Notes: generated from the sequence alone by a model not told the origin. Positions 32,609 to 42,491 are shown, numbered from the stretch's first letter. The stretch: DNA of 64,000 nucleotides from IDS-8 sp964607425 (GCA_964607425.1 CAZSKQ010000001.1:58169-122168), one strand, 5' to 3'. Made by a program: numbers and translations.

Positions 32609-35485
32609 CTAGTTGTTGAAGGTTCGAATTGCAGCCACAGCTATGGCGGTCTGGTAGAAGATCTGCGACACATTCGTCCAGAACGTCAGCGGCCGCACTC
32701 GATCGGTTTCCAGGGGCACGACGATGGTATCGCCCGGACGAATCTCGATACCGTCGCCGCGGTGGAACCAACTGGAGCGATTGCCGGACACCACGGACCC
32801 GCTTGCCCGAACGACATAGATAAGGTCTTCATCGGCTCTGCGCGTCAGTCCGCCGCTGCGAGCAATGTAGTCATCGCGCTGCAGTTCGGGAAGATACAGA
32901 TGCGATGCGGGATACTGCGCCTCTCCGAGGACCGTTACGCTTTGCGACCGCCCCGGAACCAGCAGCCGATCGCCATTTTTGAGTTCCAGGTCACTGGCGT
33001 TACGCTCGGCCGCGCTGCCGCCCAACAATCGCTCCAGGTCGATTACCAGTCGGCCGACCGGTTCGGTCGCGCGAAGCTGCTGCAGGAAAGACTGACCGAT
33101 GCTCATTGCTTCCGAGCCGGTGGTGTCCAGGTTCTGGAGCGACATTGACACGAGGTCCGCTTCCAGCCTGTTCGCCAGCACTTCGATTTGTTCCTGCTCC
33201 CGCTGCTTCAAATCTTCGCGGAGGAAGATAGCTCCCTCCGAGAACGCCTCTTTCGTCAGGCCACCGGCGCGCTCCATCAAGTGGCTGAGCGTTTCACCGC
33301 GCAGGATCTGATACTCGCCCGGGAACCGCACCTCGCCTTCGATGGTTACCGACCAATCCGAATTCCAGTCCGGAATCGGGCTGATATTCAGGTGATCGTA
33401 GGGTTCCAGGAGCAGGTCGGCTTCGGGATCCCCTTCCAATACGGCCTGCAGATCCACCAGGATGACGCGCTTGTTGCGGTTTTGCCCGTCCATGACCGTC
33501 AGGCGTGTCAGCTCGGCCTCTTGCGTATACGCGCCTTCCGCGAGCTTGCCCCCCGCGCGCAGCAGGTCGCTGATCCTCATGCCTTCGTCCAGCGGATAAG
33601 AGCCGGGAGCTCGAACCTTGCCCGCGATACGCACCTCTTCATAAAGGTTGCCGAAGCCCGCCTGCAGCTGCAGCTCCTCGAGAATAGGCTCTATCACGCG
33701 CTGGCGGCCGAACTCCACGTTGAACACGTAGATCGTGTCGCGGGACTGCAAACGGACGTTTGCGTTGGACTGGGGTGCTGCCAGTGCGGCTGCGAGATCC
33801 GCCGACAAGGTTTTTATGCTCAGGTCGGCCGGGTTTTCACGTCGAATCAGCAGGTAGTTCGAATCGGCACCGGGCTTCAGCGCACTGAGCGATGGGAGAA
33901 GATCGGTCAGGCGCATCCGCTCGTGCCATTCATATGGCCCCGGCCGATGCACGTGCCCTGCGAGAATCACCGTATCATCCAGTTCCGGCAGGATGCGGGG
34001 CACAAGCAGCGTATCGCCATTGCGTATCCGCAGGGCAAGGCCTGCATTGGTGCTGAGATCGACGCTCAAGACATTTCTCACCCTTCTCTCGCCGATCCGC
34101 TCAAGGGTGCTCTCCGCCGGAAAAGCATCCGTGGCGAGGCCGCCGGCGAGTTGCAGTGCCTCGCCGAGCGTCACATCGTCTCTCACTTCGTAAATGGCGG
34201 GCCGCTTTACCGCACCGCCTATGCCGATCGTCGTTCCAATTGGCGGCACGAAGATTGCGTCACCCTGCTGCAACTGGTGGTCGCCCGAGGTATCGCCCCG
34301 CAGCAGCAGATCGTACAAATCGAGTCGCCCGACAATCTTGCCGTCGCGCTTCAGCTGAATGTCGCGAAGGGTTCCAACATCGCTGATGCCGCCGCTCCTG
34401 TACAACGCACTGCTGATCGTCGCGAGACTGCTCACCACGTACGATCCCGGCCTGTTGACGTCGCCGACGACAAAGATGCGGATCGTTCGCAGCTGTCCCA
34501 TCGTCACGCTGACCTGGGTACCGATCAGGCTTTGCTGCACGCGGCTTTCCAGCTGCGTCCGGAATTCGGAATAGCGCATTCCGGCGACGGTCATCGGGCC
34601 GAGCTCGGGAATGTTCAAAACCCCGTCGCGTGACACCTCGAGTTCATAGGTGGCGTTGACATTGCCGAATAGCTGGACACGGACCGTGTCACCCGGACCG
34701 AGTATATAGTCGGCCGGTACCGGTCCCGACATCGGGAGATCCGGCTGCGGGCCCAGCATTCCGATCGTACCCATGGCACCCATTGTCCGCGCGCCGCCTG
34801 TGCTGCCTGGTTGTGGCGGCTCGAACAGGTCGTAGCCGAAAGGTTCCAGTGCCGCGGCCCCAACCTCCTCGCTATCGAACAATGTCGCCCTGATATCGAA
34901 CAGGGCCAATGCCGGCTCCGCGATCAGGCGCTGCTCTATGCCACCGACAGTCAGTCCAAGCACGCGGATTTCCGGCAGGCCCGGAAGGTGCAGGACGCCG
35001 AACTCGTCCAGCTCATAGTAGTGGCTCCCCACCACCCGGCTCAGGGCCGGGTCAGCGTCGATCTCATCGAGTTCCGTGGAGGTCAGCGCGAGCTTCGGCG
35101 TCATCGTGACGACGAGACTGCTGCCCGGCTTCGCTCTCGGCACGTCTGCTTGCCCGACAAAGGGTCCGGGTAACGTATCCGCAGGCTGCGGTTGGACTCC
35201 GAAATCGCTTTCGGACGCACCCGTTGGCTGTTGCTGCATCTGCTGCAGCTGCCGCTGCTGATCCTGGAACTGCCGCAGCGCGTCCATCGCCTGCTGGCGC
35301 TGCGCCGGCGGCAGCTGGTTCAGCATCTGCATCTGCTCGGGCGTGGGCTGGAAAACCTGCTGCGCAAGCGCGGCGGATTGGCAGAGCACAAGCAACGCGG
35401 CGCCGGCGATGCACGCCCTGAATATGCCTCGAAGGTTCGCCAACACGGACGTGGACAACAAAACCGGAGTCACACCGGGACCCAT
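32609..35485 (-). CDS. Large polysaccharide export protein with six SLBB repeats
   Basis: 958 residues from the ATG at 35485; the frame opens at 35596. A signal peptide is followed by a Gln-rich segment (PTPEQMQMLNQLPPAQRQQA) and a poly_export domain (YILGPGDTVRVQLFGNVNA). Six SLBB repeats then follow, recognisable at VVGDVNRPGSYVV, IGGAVKRPAIYEV, LAGHVHRPGPYEW, IAGKVRAPGSYPL, IEGEVRFPGEYQI and VLGEAQYPASH. A terminal hydrophobic segment (VSQIFYQTAIAVAAIRTF) ends the protein. Enteric Wza is about 380 residues with a lipobox; no lipobox is seen here. The extra SLBB rings may span more of the periplasm. Confidence 0.88.
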   Translation of the reverse strand: MGPGVTPVLLSTSVLANLRGIFRACIAGAALLVLCQSAALAQQVFQPTPEQMQMLNQLPPAQRQQAMDALRQFQDQQRQLQQMQQQPTGASESDFGVQPQPADTLPGPFVGQADVPRAKPGSSLVVTMTPKLALTSTELDEIDADPALSRVVGSHYYELDEFGVLHLPGLPEIRVLGLTVGGIEQRLIAEPALALFDIRATLFDSEEVGAAALEPFGYDLFEPPQPGSTGGARTMGAMGTIGMLGPQPDLPMSGPVPADYILGPGDTVRVQLFGNVNATYELEVSRDGVLNIPELGPMTVAGMRYSEFRTQLESRVQQSLIGTQVSVTMGQLRTIRIFVVGDVNRPGSYVVSSLATISSALYRSGGISDVGTLRDIQLKRDGKIVGRLDLYDLLLRGDTSGDHQLQQGDAIFVPPIGTTIGIGGAVKRPAIYEVRDDVTLGEALQLAGGLATDAFPAESTLERIGERRVRNVLSVDLSTNAGLALRIRNGDTLLVPRILPELDDTVILAGHVHRPGPYEWHERMRLTDLLPSLSALKPGADSNYLLIRRENPADLSIKTLSADLAAALAAPQSNANVRLQSRDTIYVFNVEFGRQRVIEPILEELQLQAGFGNLYEEVRIAGKVRAPGSYPLDEGMRISDLLRAGGKLAEGAYTQEAELTRLTVMDGQNRNKRVILVDLQAVLEGDPEADLLLEPYDHLNISPIPDWNSDWSVTIEGEVRFPGEYQILRGETLSHLMERAGGLTKEAFSEGAIFLREDLKQREQEQIEVLANRLEADLVSMSLQNLDTTGSEAMSIGQSFLQQLRATEPVGRLVIDLERLLGGSAAERNASDLELKNGDRLLVPGRSQSVTVLGEAQYPASHLYLPELQRDDYIARSGGLTRRADEDLIYVVRASGSVVSGNRSSWFHRGDGIEIRPGDTIVVPLETDRVRPLTFWTNVSQIFYQTAIAVAAIRTFNN

Positions 35486-35637
35486 TGCACGATTTTCATG
35501 TTCGGGGCGGCATTCCCGACACCCGACCGTTTCTTTTCCATGCAGCGCAACGCTAGGTCTCTTCCTGGATCGGCGGATTGTACCAATGTTGACCAATGTG
35601 AATAGGGCGGATTGGCGCCGTTCAGGCTTTTGCGCGT

Positions 35638-35667
35638 GAGCTCGCCCGCGATGCGGGCTCCTGCAGG
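35638..35667. repeat. REP-B palindrome between wzi and the SLBB exporter
   Basis: GAGCTCGCCCGCGATGCGGG followed by CTCCTGCAGG: the stem-loop CCCGC-GAT-GCGGG with the CTCCTGC tail shared by other REP-B copies. It starts 9 bases after the wzi stop. Confidence 0.75.
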
Positions 35668-35675
35668 AAGTCGGG

Positions 35676-37169
35676 TCACGGCGAGGTGCGCCATTGGATG
35701 TAGGCGCGAGGATCGGTGTCGCGCACGCGGCTTACCCCGACACCGAGCTCGATCGCGCCGTAGCGGAACAGGCGGAGCCAGGACACGTCGAGGCTGGCCA
35801 GGTCCGCCTTCGTCGCGGTCAGGCTGTTGCGCGTATCCGGTGCGCCGCCCCGATTCAGCTCGCCGTATCGCGCCGTGACGCGCCAGGTCGTTTCGGCGTC
35901 ATCGATCAAAAGCAGTCCCGTCGACAGCAGCCGCGCATCGTTGTCGGCACCGTGACCGACCGGCCGGCCGCGGTACCGATAGCCGTCCTGGTAGATGCCG
36001 TGGTTGTACGCGCAATTGAAGTTGTCACCCGATTCGTAGAACCCGCAGCTGGTATCGGTCACTTCGCCGAACCAGCGCCAGGACCACCGATTCCCCCAAT
36101 GCCCCCAAGCCTCGATGCCGAATTGTGCAAGAAAGCGGCTCGGAAATCCCCCTGCCTCGTCTTCTCCGATTGCCTGGGCATAAACGGCGAGAGGCAGTTG
36201 GAACCGCGCCAGCGACCAGCGTATATCCATCCCGGCCAACTGGTTGCCGGGCTCGGTTTCGGCGGCAACGCCATCATCGCCGAGGTTGTCATTGCCCGCG
36301 ACCAGCTTCGCGAATGTTTCGAGGTCGCAGGGACGCCCCTCGCCGCACCATTGTGCCGTCCGCGACAATCCGATCTCCAGGGTTGACAACGGGCGGAAAC
36401 TGAAGCGCAGGCCGAAAAACCGCGTGTCGGCCACCGTGCGCTCCTGCTCCATCTGCCCGAATAGCACGCTCAGGTCCCATGGTCCCAGCCAGCTCAGCAA
36501 GCGCGATGGGAACGCGTCGGTGAAATTGCGGTTGATCGTCAACGCCGGTATGGGCCGGGCATTGTTCGACAAGACCAGGCTGCCGTCCCAGCCGGGGCCC
36601 CACCAGCGGTCCAGCGTGCTGGCGGCGACGGCAAAGTTCCCGAGCGCGGCTCCCACGAAGCTGCCGTCGTAGCGATATTCCTTGCCATCCGCGGGCGAGC
36701 CGACCCGCTGGCCGCGAAGGTCGATGCTGAAGCGACTGCCGGTCCAGGAAAGCCCCGTGCCGACCGCGGCGGATTCGCGCGGCGTATCGGCGAAGGAACG
36801 GATCCGCGGCGGTTCCTCGGCACCCGATAACGACGCGTGATAGCGAACCCCGGCGGCCGCCGCTTCCCGGCGCGCAATGCCCCGCACCCTTGCCGCGGCA
36901 TGCAGCACCTGCGGCGGTAGCGCCACCGTACTGCCGGAGTCCTCGATGTCGGCGAGGATCGGCCCCCAGGCGAGCGGCCACGTCGTCACGGGACCACGGA
37001 TCACGCCGTAGTCGGCAAGGAGCTGGATGTCGGCGCGCAGTGCGGCGTTGCCCGCCGGGATCAGCGGAGTTGCCCCCGCCGCGGGCGCCGTTCCGAAGGC
37101 AATTGCGGCAATCCAGGCGGAATAAAGCCAAACCATCGGGCGCCGTCTGGCAGTACTCGGTACGGGCAT
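35676..37169 (-). CDS. wzi: Capsule assembly Wzi family outer-membrane protein
   Basis: 497 residues. The signal peptide ends near GTAPAAGA. The N-terminal helical part (NAALRADIQLLADYGVIRGPV) is followed by the barrel motif LDRWWGPGWDGSLVLSNNARP, which defines the Wzi family, and regular amphipathic strands. Wzi anchors capsule or exopolysaccharide at the cell surface. It is upstream of the SLBB exporter on the same strand and divergent from a second family member, with 148 bases between. Confidence 0.9.
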   Translation of the reverse strand: MPVPSTARRRPMVWLYSAWIAAIAFGTAPAAGATPLIPAGNAALRADIQLLADYGVIRGPVTTWPLAWGPILADIEDSGSTVALPPQVLHAAARVRGIARREAAAAGVRYHASLSGAEEPPRIRSFADTPRESAAVGTGLSWTGSRFSIDLRGQRVGSPADGKEYRYDGSFVGAALGNFAVAASTLDRWWGPGWDGSLVLSNNARPIPALTINRNFTDAFPSRLLSWLGPWDLSVLFGQMEQERTVADTRFFGLRFSFRPLSTLEIGLSRTAQWCGEGRPCDLETFAKLVAGNDNLGDDGVAAETEPGNQLAGMDIRWSLARFQLPLAVYAQAIGEDEAGGFPSRFLAQFGIEAWGHWGNRWSWRWFGEVTDTSCGFYESGDNFNCAYNHGIYQDGYRYRGRPVGHGADNDARLLSTGLLLIDDAETTWRVTARYGELNRGGAPDTRNSLTATKADLASLDVSWLRLFRYGAIELGVGVSRVRDTDPRAYIQWRTSP

Positions 37170-37317
37170 TCGCTGGCAGCGTCTTGTCGCTCAAGGATCG
37201 GCGCATGTTAGTGGAAACCCCGCCAGCAACCCAAGCGGCCTTGCAACCGGTACCATTACGCTCCGAAAACGTCCAGAATTCGCCCGGCATCCGCCTTCCC
37301 GAACCAAACACAACCTG

Positions 37318-38724
37318 ATGCTACCCCGCGCCACAGTCCTGACGCTTAGCCTTGCCGCTGCCGCCGCCAGCGCGGGCGGCGTCAGTCCGTATCTTCCGCT
37401 GAGCCAGGCGCCCGCGATGGAACGGATGTTCGAGCGCGTGCTGATCCTCGCCGGCGAACCCGTGCTCACGCGCCCCATAGACGCCGGCACGGTCTACGCG
37501 GCGCTCCCGGCCGCTTGCGAGCAGGACGCCTACCTGTGCGCACAGGTGGAGTACTACCTCAAAGGCTTCATGAAGAAGGTCGGCATCGGGCATCTCGGCG
37601 TTTCGGTCGCCGCGGCGTCGGGCGAGGAGGTGCCCCTCGCGAATCGCTACGGTATGCGCTCCGACAGCGCGTACGAGGCCTCGGGCGGCCTGTACTGGCA
37701 GCCAGGTCCGTACCTCTTCGTCAACCTGGGCTTCGCCGCTCATGAAGACGAGTTCGTGCCGAGCGGCAGCGTGATCAGCGTCGGCGTCGACTACGCGCAG
37801 CTCGACATCGGCTGGCGAGGTCACTGGCTGTCGCCCATGACCGACAGCGCCATGCTGATCGGCAACCAGGCGCCGACCATGCCGTCGGTGACCCTCTCCA
37901 ATTACCGCCCCTTGACGCGGCTCAACTTCCGTTACGAGATCTTCTACGCGCGCATGAGCGAATCCGACGATATCCGCTTCGAAGGCGGTATCACGAGCGG
38001 GCACCCGCGCCTGGCCGGCCTGCACCTGTCGATCGAGCCGGTTCCCGGCTGGTCCATCGGGGTCAACCGGCTGATGCAGTATGGCGGTGGCGAAAGGGGC
38101 CAGGACTCCCTGGGCGATCTATTCAATGCACTGTTCGACCCCTCGAGCTACGACAATACGGGCGACGTTGGCGATTTCGGCAACCAGGTTGCCTCCATCA
38201 CGTCCCGCTTCATCGTAAGCGAGCCCCTGCCCTTCGCGGTCTATTTCGAGTACGCCGGGGAGGATACCTCGACCAACAACAATTTCAGGTTGGGTAACGC
38301 GGCGCTGTCGGCGGGCATTCATTTCCCGCACCTTGCCGGCGGCAAGCTCGACCTGACCCTCGAGGCCAGCGAATGGCAGAACGGCTGGTACGTGCACCAC
38401 ATCTACGGCGACGGCCTGCGCAACAAGGACCACGTTCTGGGCCATTGGGGTGCGGACTGGCGAGTGCCCGGCGACGGCGTGGGCGCCAGCAGCATCATGC
38501 TGCGTGCCGGCTGGACGTTCGCGGGCGGCGATTTCGTGGAGGCAACCTACCGCACGCTCGCGAACGAAGATTACACCGCCCCGGATTACCAGCGGGCACA
38601 TTCGCTGGACCTGCGGTACAGTCGCCCCCTGGGTCGCGAGTTCCGTGTCGGGGGCGAGCTGAACATCGGGCGGGACGTGTTCGGCGAGGATTATTCGCGC
38701 CTCGGCGCCTTCTTCCGCTTCTGA
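37318..38724 (+). CDS. Second Wzi-family outer-membrane protein (divergent paralogue)
   Basis: 468 residues. Signal peptide LTLSLAAAAASAGG, then YLPLSQAPAMERMFERVLIL as the helical N-terminus. Barrel strands include DIGWRGHWLSPMTDSAMLIGN (a degenerate form of the Wzi RWWGPGWDGSLVLSNN motif), TLSNYRPLTRLNFRYEIFYARM and PGWSIGVNRLMQYGGGERG. The divergent pair suggests either duplicated surface anchoring or one Wzi per polysaccharide. Followed 7 bases later by a small barrel gene. Confidence 0.82.
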   Translation: MLPRATVLTLSLAAAAASAGGVSPYLPLSQAPAMERMFERVLILAGEPVLTRPIDAGTVYAALPAACEQDAYLCAQVEYYLKGFMKKVGIGHLGVSVAAASGEEVPLANRYGMRSDSAYEASGGLYWQPGPYLFVNLGFAAHEDEFVPSGSVISVGVDYAQLDIGWRGHWLSPMTDSAMLIGNQAPTMPSVTLSNYRPLTRLNFRYEIFYARMSESDDIRFEGGITSGHPRLAGLHLSIEPVPGWSIGVNRLMQYGGGERGQDSLGDLFNALFDPSSYDNTGDVGDFGNQVASITSRFIVSEPLPFAVYFEYAGEDTSTNNNFRLGNAALSAGIHFPHLAGGKLDLTLEASEWQNGWYVHHIYGDGLRNKDHVLGHWGADWRVPGDGVGASSIMLRAGWTFAGGDFVEATYRTLANEDYTAPDYQRAHSLDLRYSRPLGREFRVGGELNIGRDVFGEDYSRLGAFFRF

Positions 38725-38731
38725 GGATCCG

Positions 38732-39268
38732 ATGAAGACGATACGCCTGGCAGCCGCTGCCGCATGCCTCATCATCGCGCCGGCGATCGCTTCCGCCGAG
38801 CTGTTCATCGACGTCGGGGCCCATACGAGCCGCATCGAAGCCCGGATCGCGAACGCCGACGCGACCGTCGACTCGACGGAGACGGGGGCGCACATCGGCG
38901 TCGGCTTCCTGCGGCAGGTCGGCGCACGCAGCGAGCTCGGAGTGCGGCTGGAGCTCGACAATCTCGGCTCGGACCTGCTGCTCGCGGTGCGCGCGGTGGA
39001 CTGGCGCTACCGCTTGTCCGATCGCCTGTCCGTCGGCGGCTTCCTGGGCGCTGCCAGGCTCGATCTCGCGACGCCGGCTTATGGGTACTATTTCGGCACA
39101 GGCCTCCGGTTCCGCGACGTCATGCCACGCTGGGATCTCGGGATCGACCTGCGGTACGGGGACAAGATCGCTCGCGACAATGTGCTGCCGACGGACCCGC
39201 AGGGCGGCAGCCCGGACAACTTCTACGACCTGCTTGGCGCCAGCCTCTATCTCAGCCGGCGTTTCTGA
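38732..39268 (+). CDS. Small outer-membrane beta-barrel protein, unknown function
   Basis: 178 residues. Signal peptide MKTIRLAAAAACLIIAPAIA with cleavage near ASA. About eight predicted strands alternate hydrophobic and polar residues and the protein ends in ASLYLSRRF, a terminal Phe typical of barrel insertion signals. Size resembles eight-strand OmpA/OmpX-like barrels, but I recognise no family. It is in an operon with the second Wzi. Confidence 0.7.
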   Translation: MKTIRLAAAAACLIIAPAIASAELFIDVGAHTSRIEARIANADATVDSTETGAHIGVGFLRQVGARSELGVRLELDNLGSDLLLAVRAVDWRYRLSDRLSVGGFLGAARLDLATPAYGYYFGTGLRFRDVMPRWDLGIDLRYGDKIARDNVLPTDPQGGSPDNFYDLLGASLYLSRRF

Positions 39269-39293
39269 GCTTCAGGGGGTGCCGCGCCGCCCG

Positions 39294-40406
39294 TCAGGGC
39301 CGGTTTGCCCGTCCGATAGCTTGCGCGCGGGATAGCTTGGCGTCGGCACAGCGGACGATCGTTGCCACGGTCTCGCGCACGTAGTTGTGATCGTTGACCG
39401 TGACGCTGCTTGCGGCGCCGGCGGCAGCGAGCTTCGCCATCGCCGCATCGTCGCCGAGCAGCGCCAGCGCGCTCGCGGCGAAGGCATCGGCCTCCGGCGC
39501 CTCGAGGATCCACGGATCGTATTCCGGCGGGAGGCACTCTGCCGCCCCCACCCGCCGCGACGTCAATACGGGTATGCCGCATGCACGCGCCTCGGACACC
39601 ACGATCCCGAATTCCTCGAAGCGCGCCGGGAACAGGAACAAATCGAGCGCGGCGAACCACCGCTCCGGCCGCGTGCCCTTCGGACGGTGCACGAGGTGCC
39701 CGGCCTTCACCAGGCGATGACCGGCGGCCCACGGGGGCAATCGCTTCCCGCCCACTACCAGGAAGCGTGCGTCGCTCCTGTCCCGGGCGATCCGCGTGGC
39801 GGTTTGCAGGAACACGTCGAGACCGCGCTTGTCCAGCTCTCCCGACGTGACGAAGCCGATCAGCGGCACGCCCTCGCCGAGCCCCAGCGCGGCGCGGGAC
39901 TGCTCCCGGAACGCGCCGGACCGGAGATGCACATGAAAGCGTTGCGAATCGAAACCCGGATAGTGCACGACGATGCGTGCCGGGCGTAAACCGAAGTGCT
40001 CGATCAGCGCGCGCCTCACCAGCCGGGAGTTGGCCACGATTGGCGCCTCGGGGTTCAGGGCCTGGAAAAAGGCGCATTCCCGCGCGGCGCCGGCGACCCA
40101 GTCGCTGCGTTCCAGGTAGCGAAGGCCTTCGCTCAGCACGTTGTGGACGAAAACAAGGTCCGCTTGCGGTATCTCGGCGCCGTGATCGACGAGGAGCGTA
40201 GCCGGGGACGCGGCGATGCGCTTCAGCGCGGCGCGGGTATGCCGGCTGATGCGCCAGCCCCGGGTCAGCAGGAGCTTGACGACGCCCCGGCGTGCCGAGA
40301 CCTGCACCCGGTGACCGGCCGCGGCCAGCGCCCCGGCCTGCATGCGAATGAGCTGCCCGGCGCCGCTGGTAAGGCTCACTCGCCGGCGATACAGGACGAT
40401 GTCCAT
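39294..40406 (-). CDS. Family 4 glycosyltransferase
   Basis: 370 residues from the ATG at 40404-40406 (MDIVLYRRRVSLTSGAGQLI); the frame extends to 40553 over the end of fcl and the extra part is Pro/Arg-rich noise. The donor domain shows LIGFVTSGELDKRGLDVFLQ, FLVVGGKRLP, and FPARFEEFGIVVSEARACGIPVLTSRRVGAAE (E-x7-E nucleotide-sugar site). It probably works on one of the polysaccharides; acceptor unknown. 52 bases downstream of fcl. Confidence 0.88.
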   Translation of the reverse strand: MDIVLYRRRVSLTSGAGQLIRMQAGALAAAGHRVQVSARRGVVKLLLTRGWRISRHTRAALKRIAASPATLLVDHGAEIPQADLVFVHNVLSEGLRYLERSDWVAGAARECAFFQALNPEAPIVANSRLVRRALIEHFGLRPARIVVHYPGFDSQRFHVHLRSGAFREQSRAALGLGEGVPLIGFVTSGELDKRGLDVFLQTATRIARDRSDARFLVVGGKRLPPWAAGHRLVKAGHLVHRPKGTRPERWFAALDLFLFPARFEEFGIVVSEARACGIPVLTSRRVGAAECLPPEYDPWILEAPEADAFAASALALLGDDAAMAKLAAAGAASSVTVNDHNYVRETVATIVRCADAKLSRAQAIGRANRP

Positions 40407-40458
40407 GCGGATGCTGAGCGGTTTGTCCCGTGTGCCCTTGCGGTACGGCGGCGGCGGT

Positions 40459-41409
40459 TCAGGCACGCAAGCACGGCTGGTTTTCGACGAACCAGCTGTA
40501 GGTCTGCTCGATGCCGGCGCGCAAGCCGGTGCGGTGGCGCCAGCCGATCGCATGCAGGCGCCTCACGTCCAGCAACTTGCGCGGCGTGCCGTCCGGCTTC
40601 GAGCGGTCGTAGGCAATCCGCCCTTCGTAACCGACCACCGCCTTCACGATGTCCGCGAGCTCGGCGATGGAGAGGTCCTCCCCCGTGCCGACGTTGATGA
40701 TTTCGCCCGAATCGTAGGTTTGCATCAGGTGCACGCAGGCATCGGCCAGGTCGTCGACGTACAGGAATTCCCGCCTGGGAGTGCCGGAGCCCCACACTGT
40801 CACCTCCTCGTCGCCGGCAAGCTTCGCCTCGTGAAACTTGCGGAGCAGCGCGGGCAATACGTGCGAGGTTTCGAGGTTGAAGTTGTCGCCCGGCCCGTAG
40901 AGGTTGGTCGGCATCGGGCTGATGGCGTTGAAACCGTACTGCTTCCGGTAGGCCTGGCAGACCTTGATCCCGGAAATCTTGGCGATGGCGTACCACTCGT
41001 TCGTCGGCTCCAGCGGGCCGGTCAGGAGGCTGTCCTCCGCCATCGGCTGCGGCGCGAGCTTCGGGTAAATGCACGACGAGCCGAGGAACAGGAACTTCTT
41101 CGCCCCCGCCCGAAACGCGCCGTCGATCACGTTCATCTGGATCAGGATGTTGTCGCGGATGAAGTCGGCAGGGTACTCGTTGTTCGCGTGAATGCCGCCG
41201 ACGCGGGCGGCTGCGTCGAACACGTAGTCCGGGCGCTCGGTGGCGAGAAATTCCAGCACGGCTGCCCGGTCGGTGAGGTCTGTCTCCGCCCGCGTGCGCA
41301 TCAGGAGGTTGTGCCAGCCGCCCGCCTGCAGCCGGCGGACGATCGCGGAACCGACCAGGCCGCGATGGCCGGCGACATAGATTTTTGCATCCTGCTCCAT
41401 GCCGCTCAT
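40459..41409 (-). CDS. fcl: GDP-L-fucose synthase
   Basis: 316 residues. The NADP site is AGHRGLVGSAIVRRL, then AARVGGIHANNEYPADFI, the Ser-Tyr-Lys catalytic set SSCIYPKLAPQPM and YAIAKISGIK, and the family tail RKLLDVRRLHAIGWRHRT. It carries out the 3,5-epimerisation and 4-reduction of GDP-4-keto-6-deoxymannose to GDP-L-fucose. Its ATG overlaps the gmd stop (ATGA). Confidence 0.96.
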   Translation of the reverse strand: MSGMEQDAKIYVAGHRGLVGSAIVRRLQAGGWHNLLMRTRAETDLTDRAAVLEFLATERPDYVFDAAARVGGIHANNEYPADFIRDNILIQMNVIDGAFRAGAKKFLFLGSSCIYPKLAPQPMAEDSLLTGPLEPTNEWYAIAKISGIKVCQAYRKQYGFNAISPMPTNLYGPGDNFNLETSHVLPALLRKFHEAKLAGDEEVTVWGSGTPRREFLYVDDLADACVHLMQTYDSGEIINVGTGEDLSIAELADIVKAVVGYEGRIAYDRSKPDGTPRKLLDVRRLHAIGWRHRTGLRAGIEQTYSWFVENQPCLRA

Positions 41410-42491
41410 TCGAAATAGTTGAACGCCTTGAAACCTGCTTTCTTTACCAGGTCGTCACGCTGCGCGAGCTGGTAATCCTCCTCGGCCATTTCGCGCACGA
41501 GCTCGTCGAACGTGGTCTTCGGCTGCCAGCCGAGCTTCGCGCGCGCCTTGGCCGGATTGCCGAGCAGCGTGTCGACCTCTGTAGGCCGGAAGTAGCGCGG
41601 ATCGACGGCTACGATCGGCTTGCCGTTCGCGGCGTCGATACCCTTCTCGCCGGTGCCCTCGCCCTCCCAGCGAATCGACAGGTCGAGCACCGCCCCCGCG
41701 GCCTCGACAAACTTGCGCACGGAGTTCTGCAAGCCGGTGGCGATGACGAAATCGTCCGGCTCGTCCTGCTGCAGCATCAGCCACTGCATTTCGACATAGT
41801 CTCGCGCGTGCCCCCAGTCCCGGCACGCGTCCAGGTTGCCGAGGTAGAGGCAGTCCTGCAGCCCGAGCTTTATGCGCGCGAGACCGCGCGTGATCTTGCG
41901 CGTGACGAACGTCTCGCCCCGGTACGGCGATTCGTGATTGAAGAGAATGCCGTTGCAGGCGTACATGCCATACGCCTCCCGGTAGTTGACGGTGATCCAG
42001 TAGCTGTAGAGCTTGGCCACGGCGTACGGCGAGCGTGGGTAGAAGGGGGTCAGCTCCGTCTGCGGCGTCTCCACGACCTTGCCGTAGAGCTCAGAGGACG
42101 ACGCCTGGTAGAAGCGCGTCTTCTTCTCGAGCCCGAGGATGCGGATCGCCTCCAGCAGGCGCAGCGCGCCCAGGGCATCGGTATCGGCGGTGTACTCCGG
42201 GCTTTCGAAAGAAACCGAAACGTGCGACTGCGCCCCGAGGTTGTAGATCTCGTCCGGCTGCACGGCCTGGACGATGCGGATCAGGTTGGTGGAGTCCGTG
42301 AGATCGCCGTAGTGCAGGATGAACTGCCGCTGGTCGACGTGCGGGTCCTCGTACAGGTGATCGACCCGGTCGGTGTTGAAGAGCGATGTGCGGCGCTTGA
42401 TGCCGTGTACTTCATAGCCTTTTTTCAGCAGGAATTCAGCGAGATACGCGCCATCCTGCCCGGTGACGCCGGTGATGAGGGCCTTTTTCAT
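41406..42491 (-). CDS. gmd: GDP-mannose 4,6-dehydratase
   Basis: 361 residues from the ATG at 42489-42491 (MKKALITGVTGQDGAYLAEF); the frame opens upstream inside pgi and is not used. The NADP motif GVTGQDGAYLAE is followed by the catalytic triad in SSSELYGKVVE and PRSPYAVAKLYSYW, and NHESPYRGETFVTRKI. It makes GDP-4-keto-6-deoxy-D-mannose from the ManC product. Overlaps fcl by four bases, so the two-step fucose pathway is co-translated. Confidence 0.97.
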   Translation of the reverse strand: MKKALITGVTGQDGAYLAEFLLKKGYEVHGIKRRTSLFNTDRVDHLYEDPHVDQRQFILHYGDLTDSTNLIRIVQAVQPDEIYNLGAQSHVSVSFESPEYTADTDALGALRLLEAIRILGLEKKTRFYQASSSELYGKVVETPQTELTPFYPRSPYAVAKLYSYWITVNYREAYGMYACNGILFNHESPYRGETFVTRKITRGLARIKLGLQDCLYLGNLDACRDWGHARDYVEMQWLMLQQDEPDDFVIATGLQNSVRKFVEAAGAVLDLSIRWEGEGTGEKGIDAANGKPIVAVDPRYFRPTEVDTLLGNPAKARAKLGWQPKTTFDELVREMAEEDYQLAQRDDLVKKAGFKAFNYFE

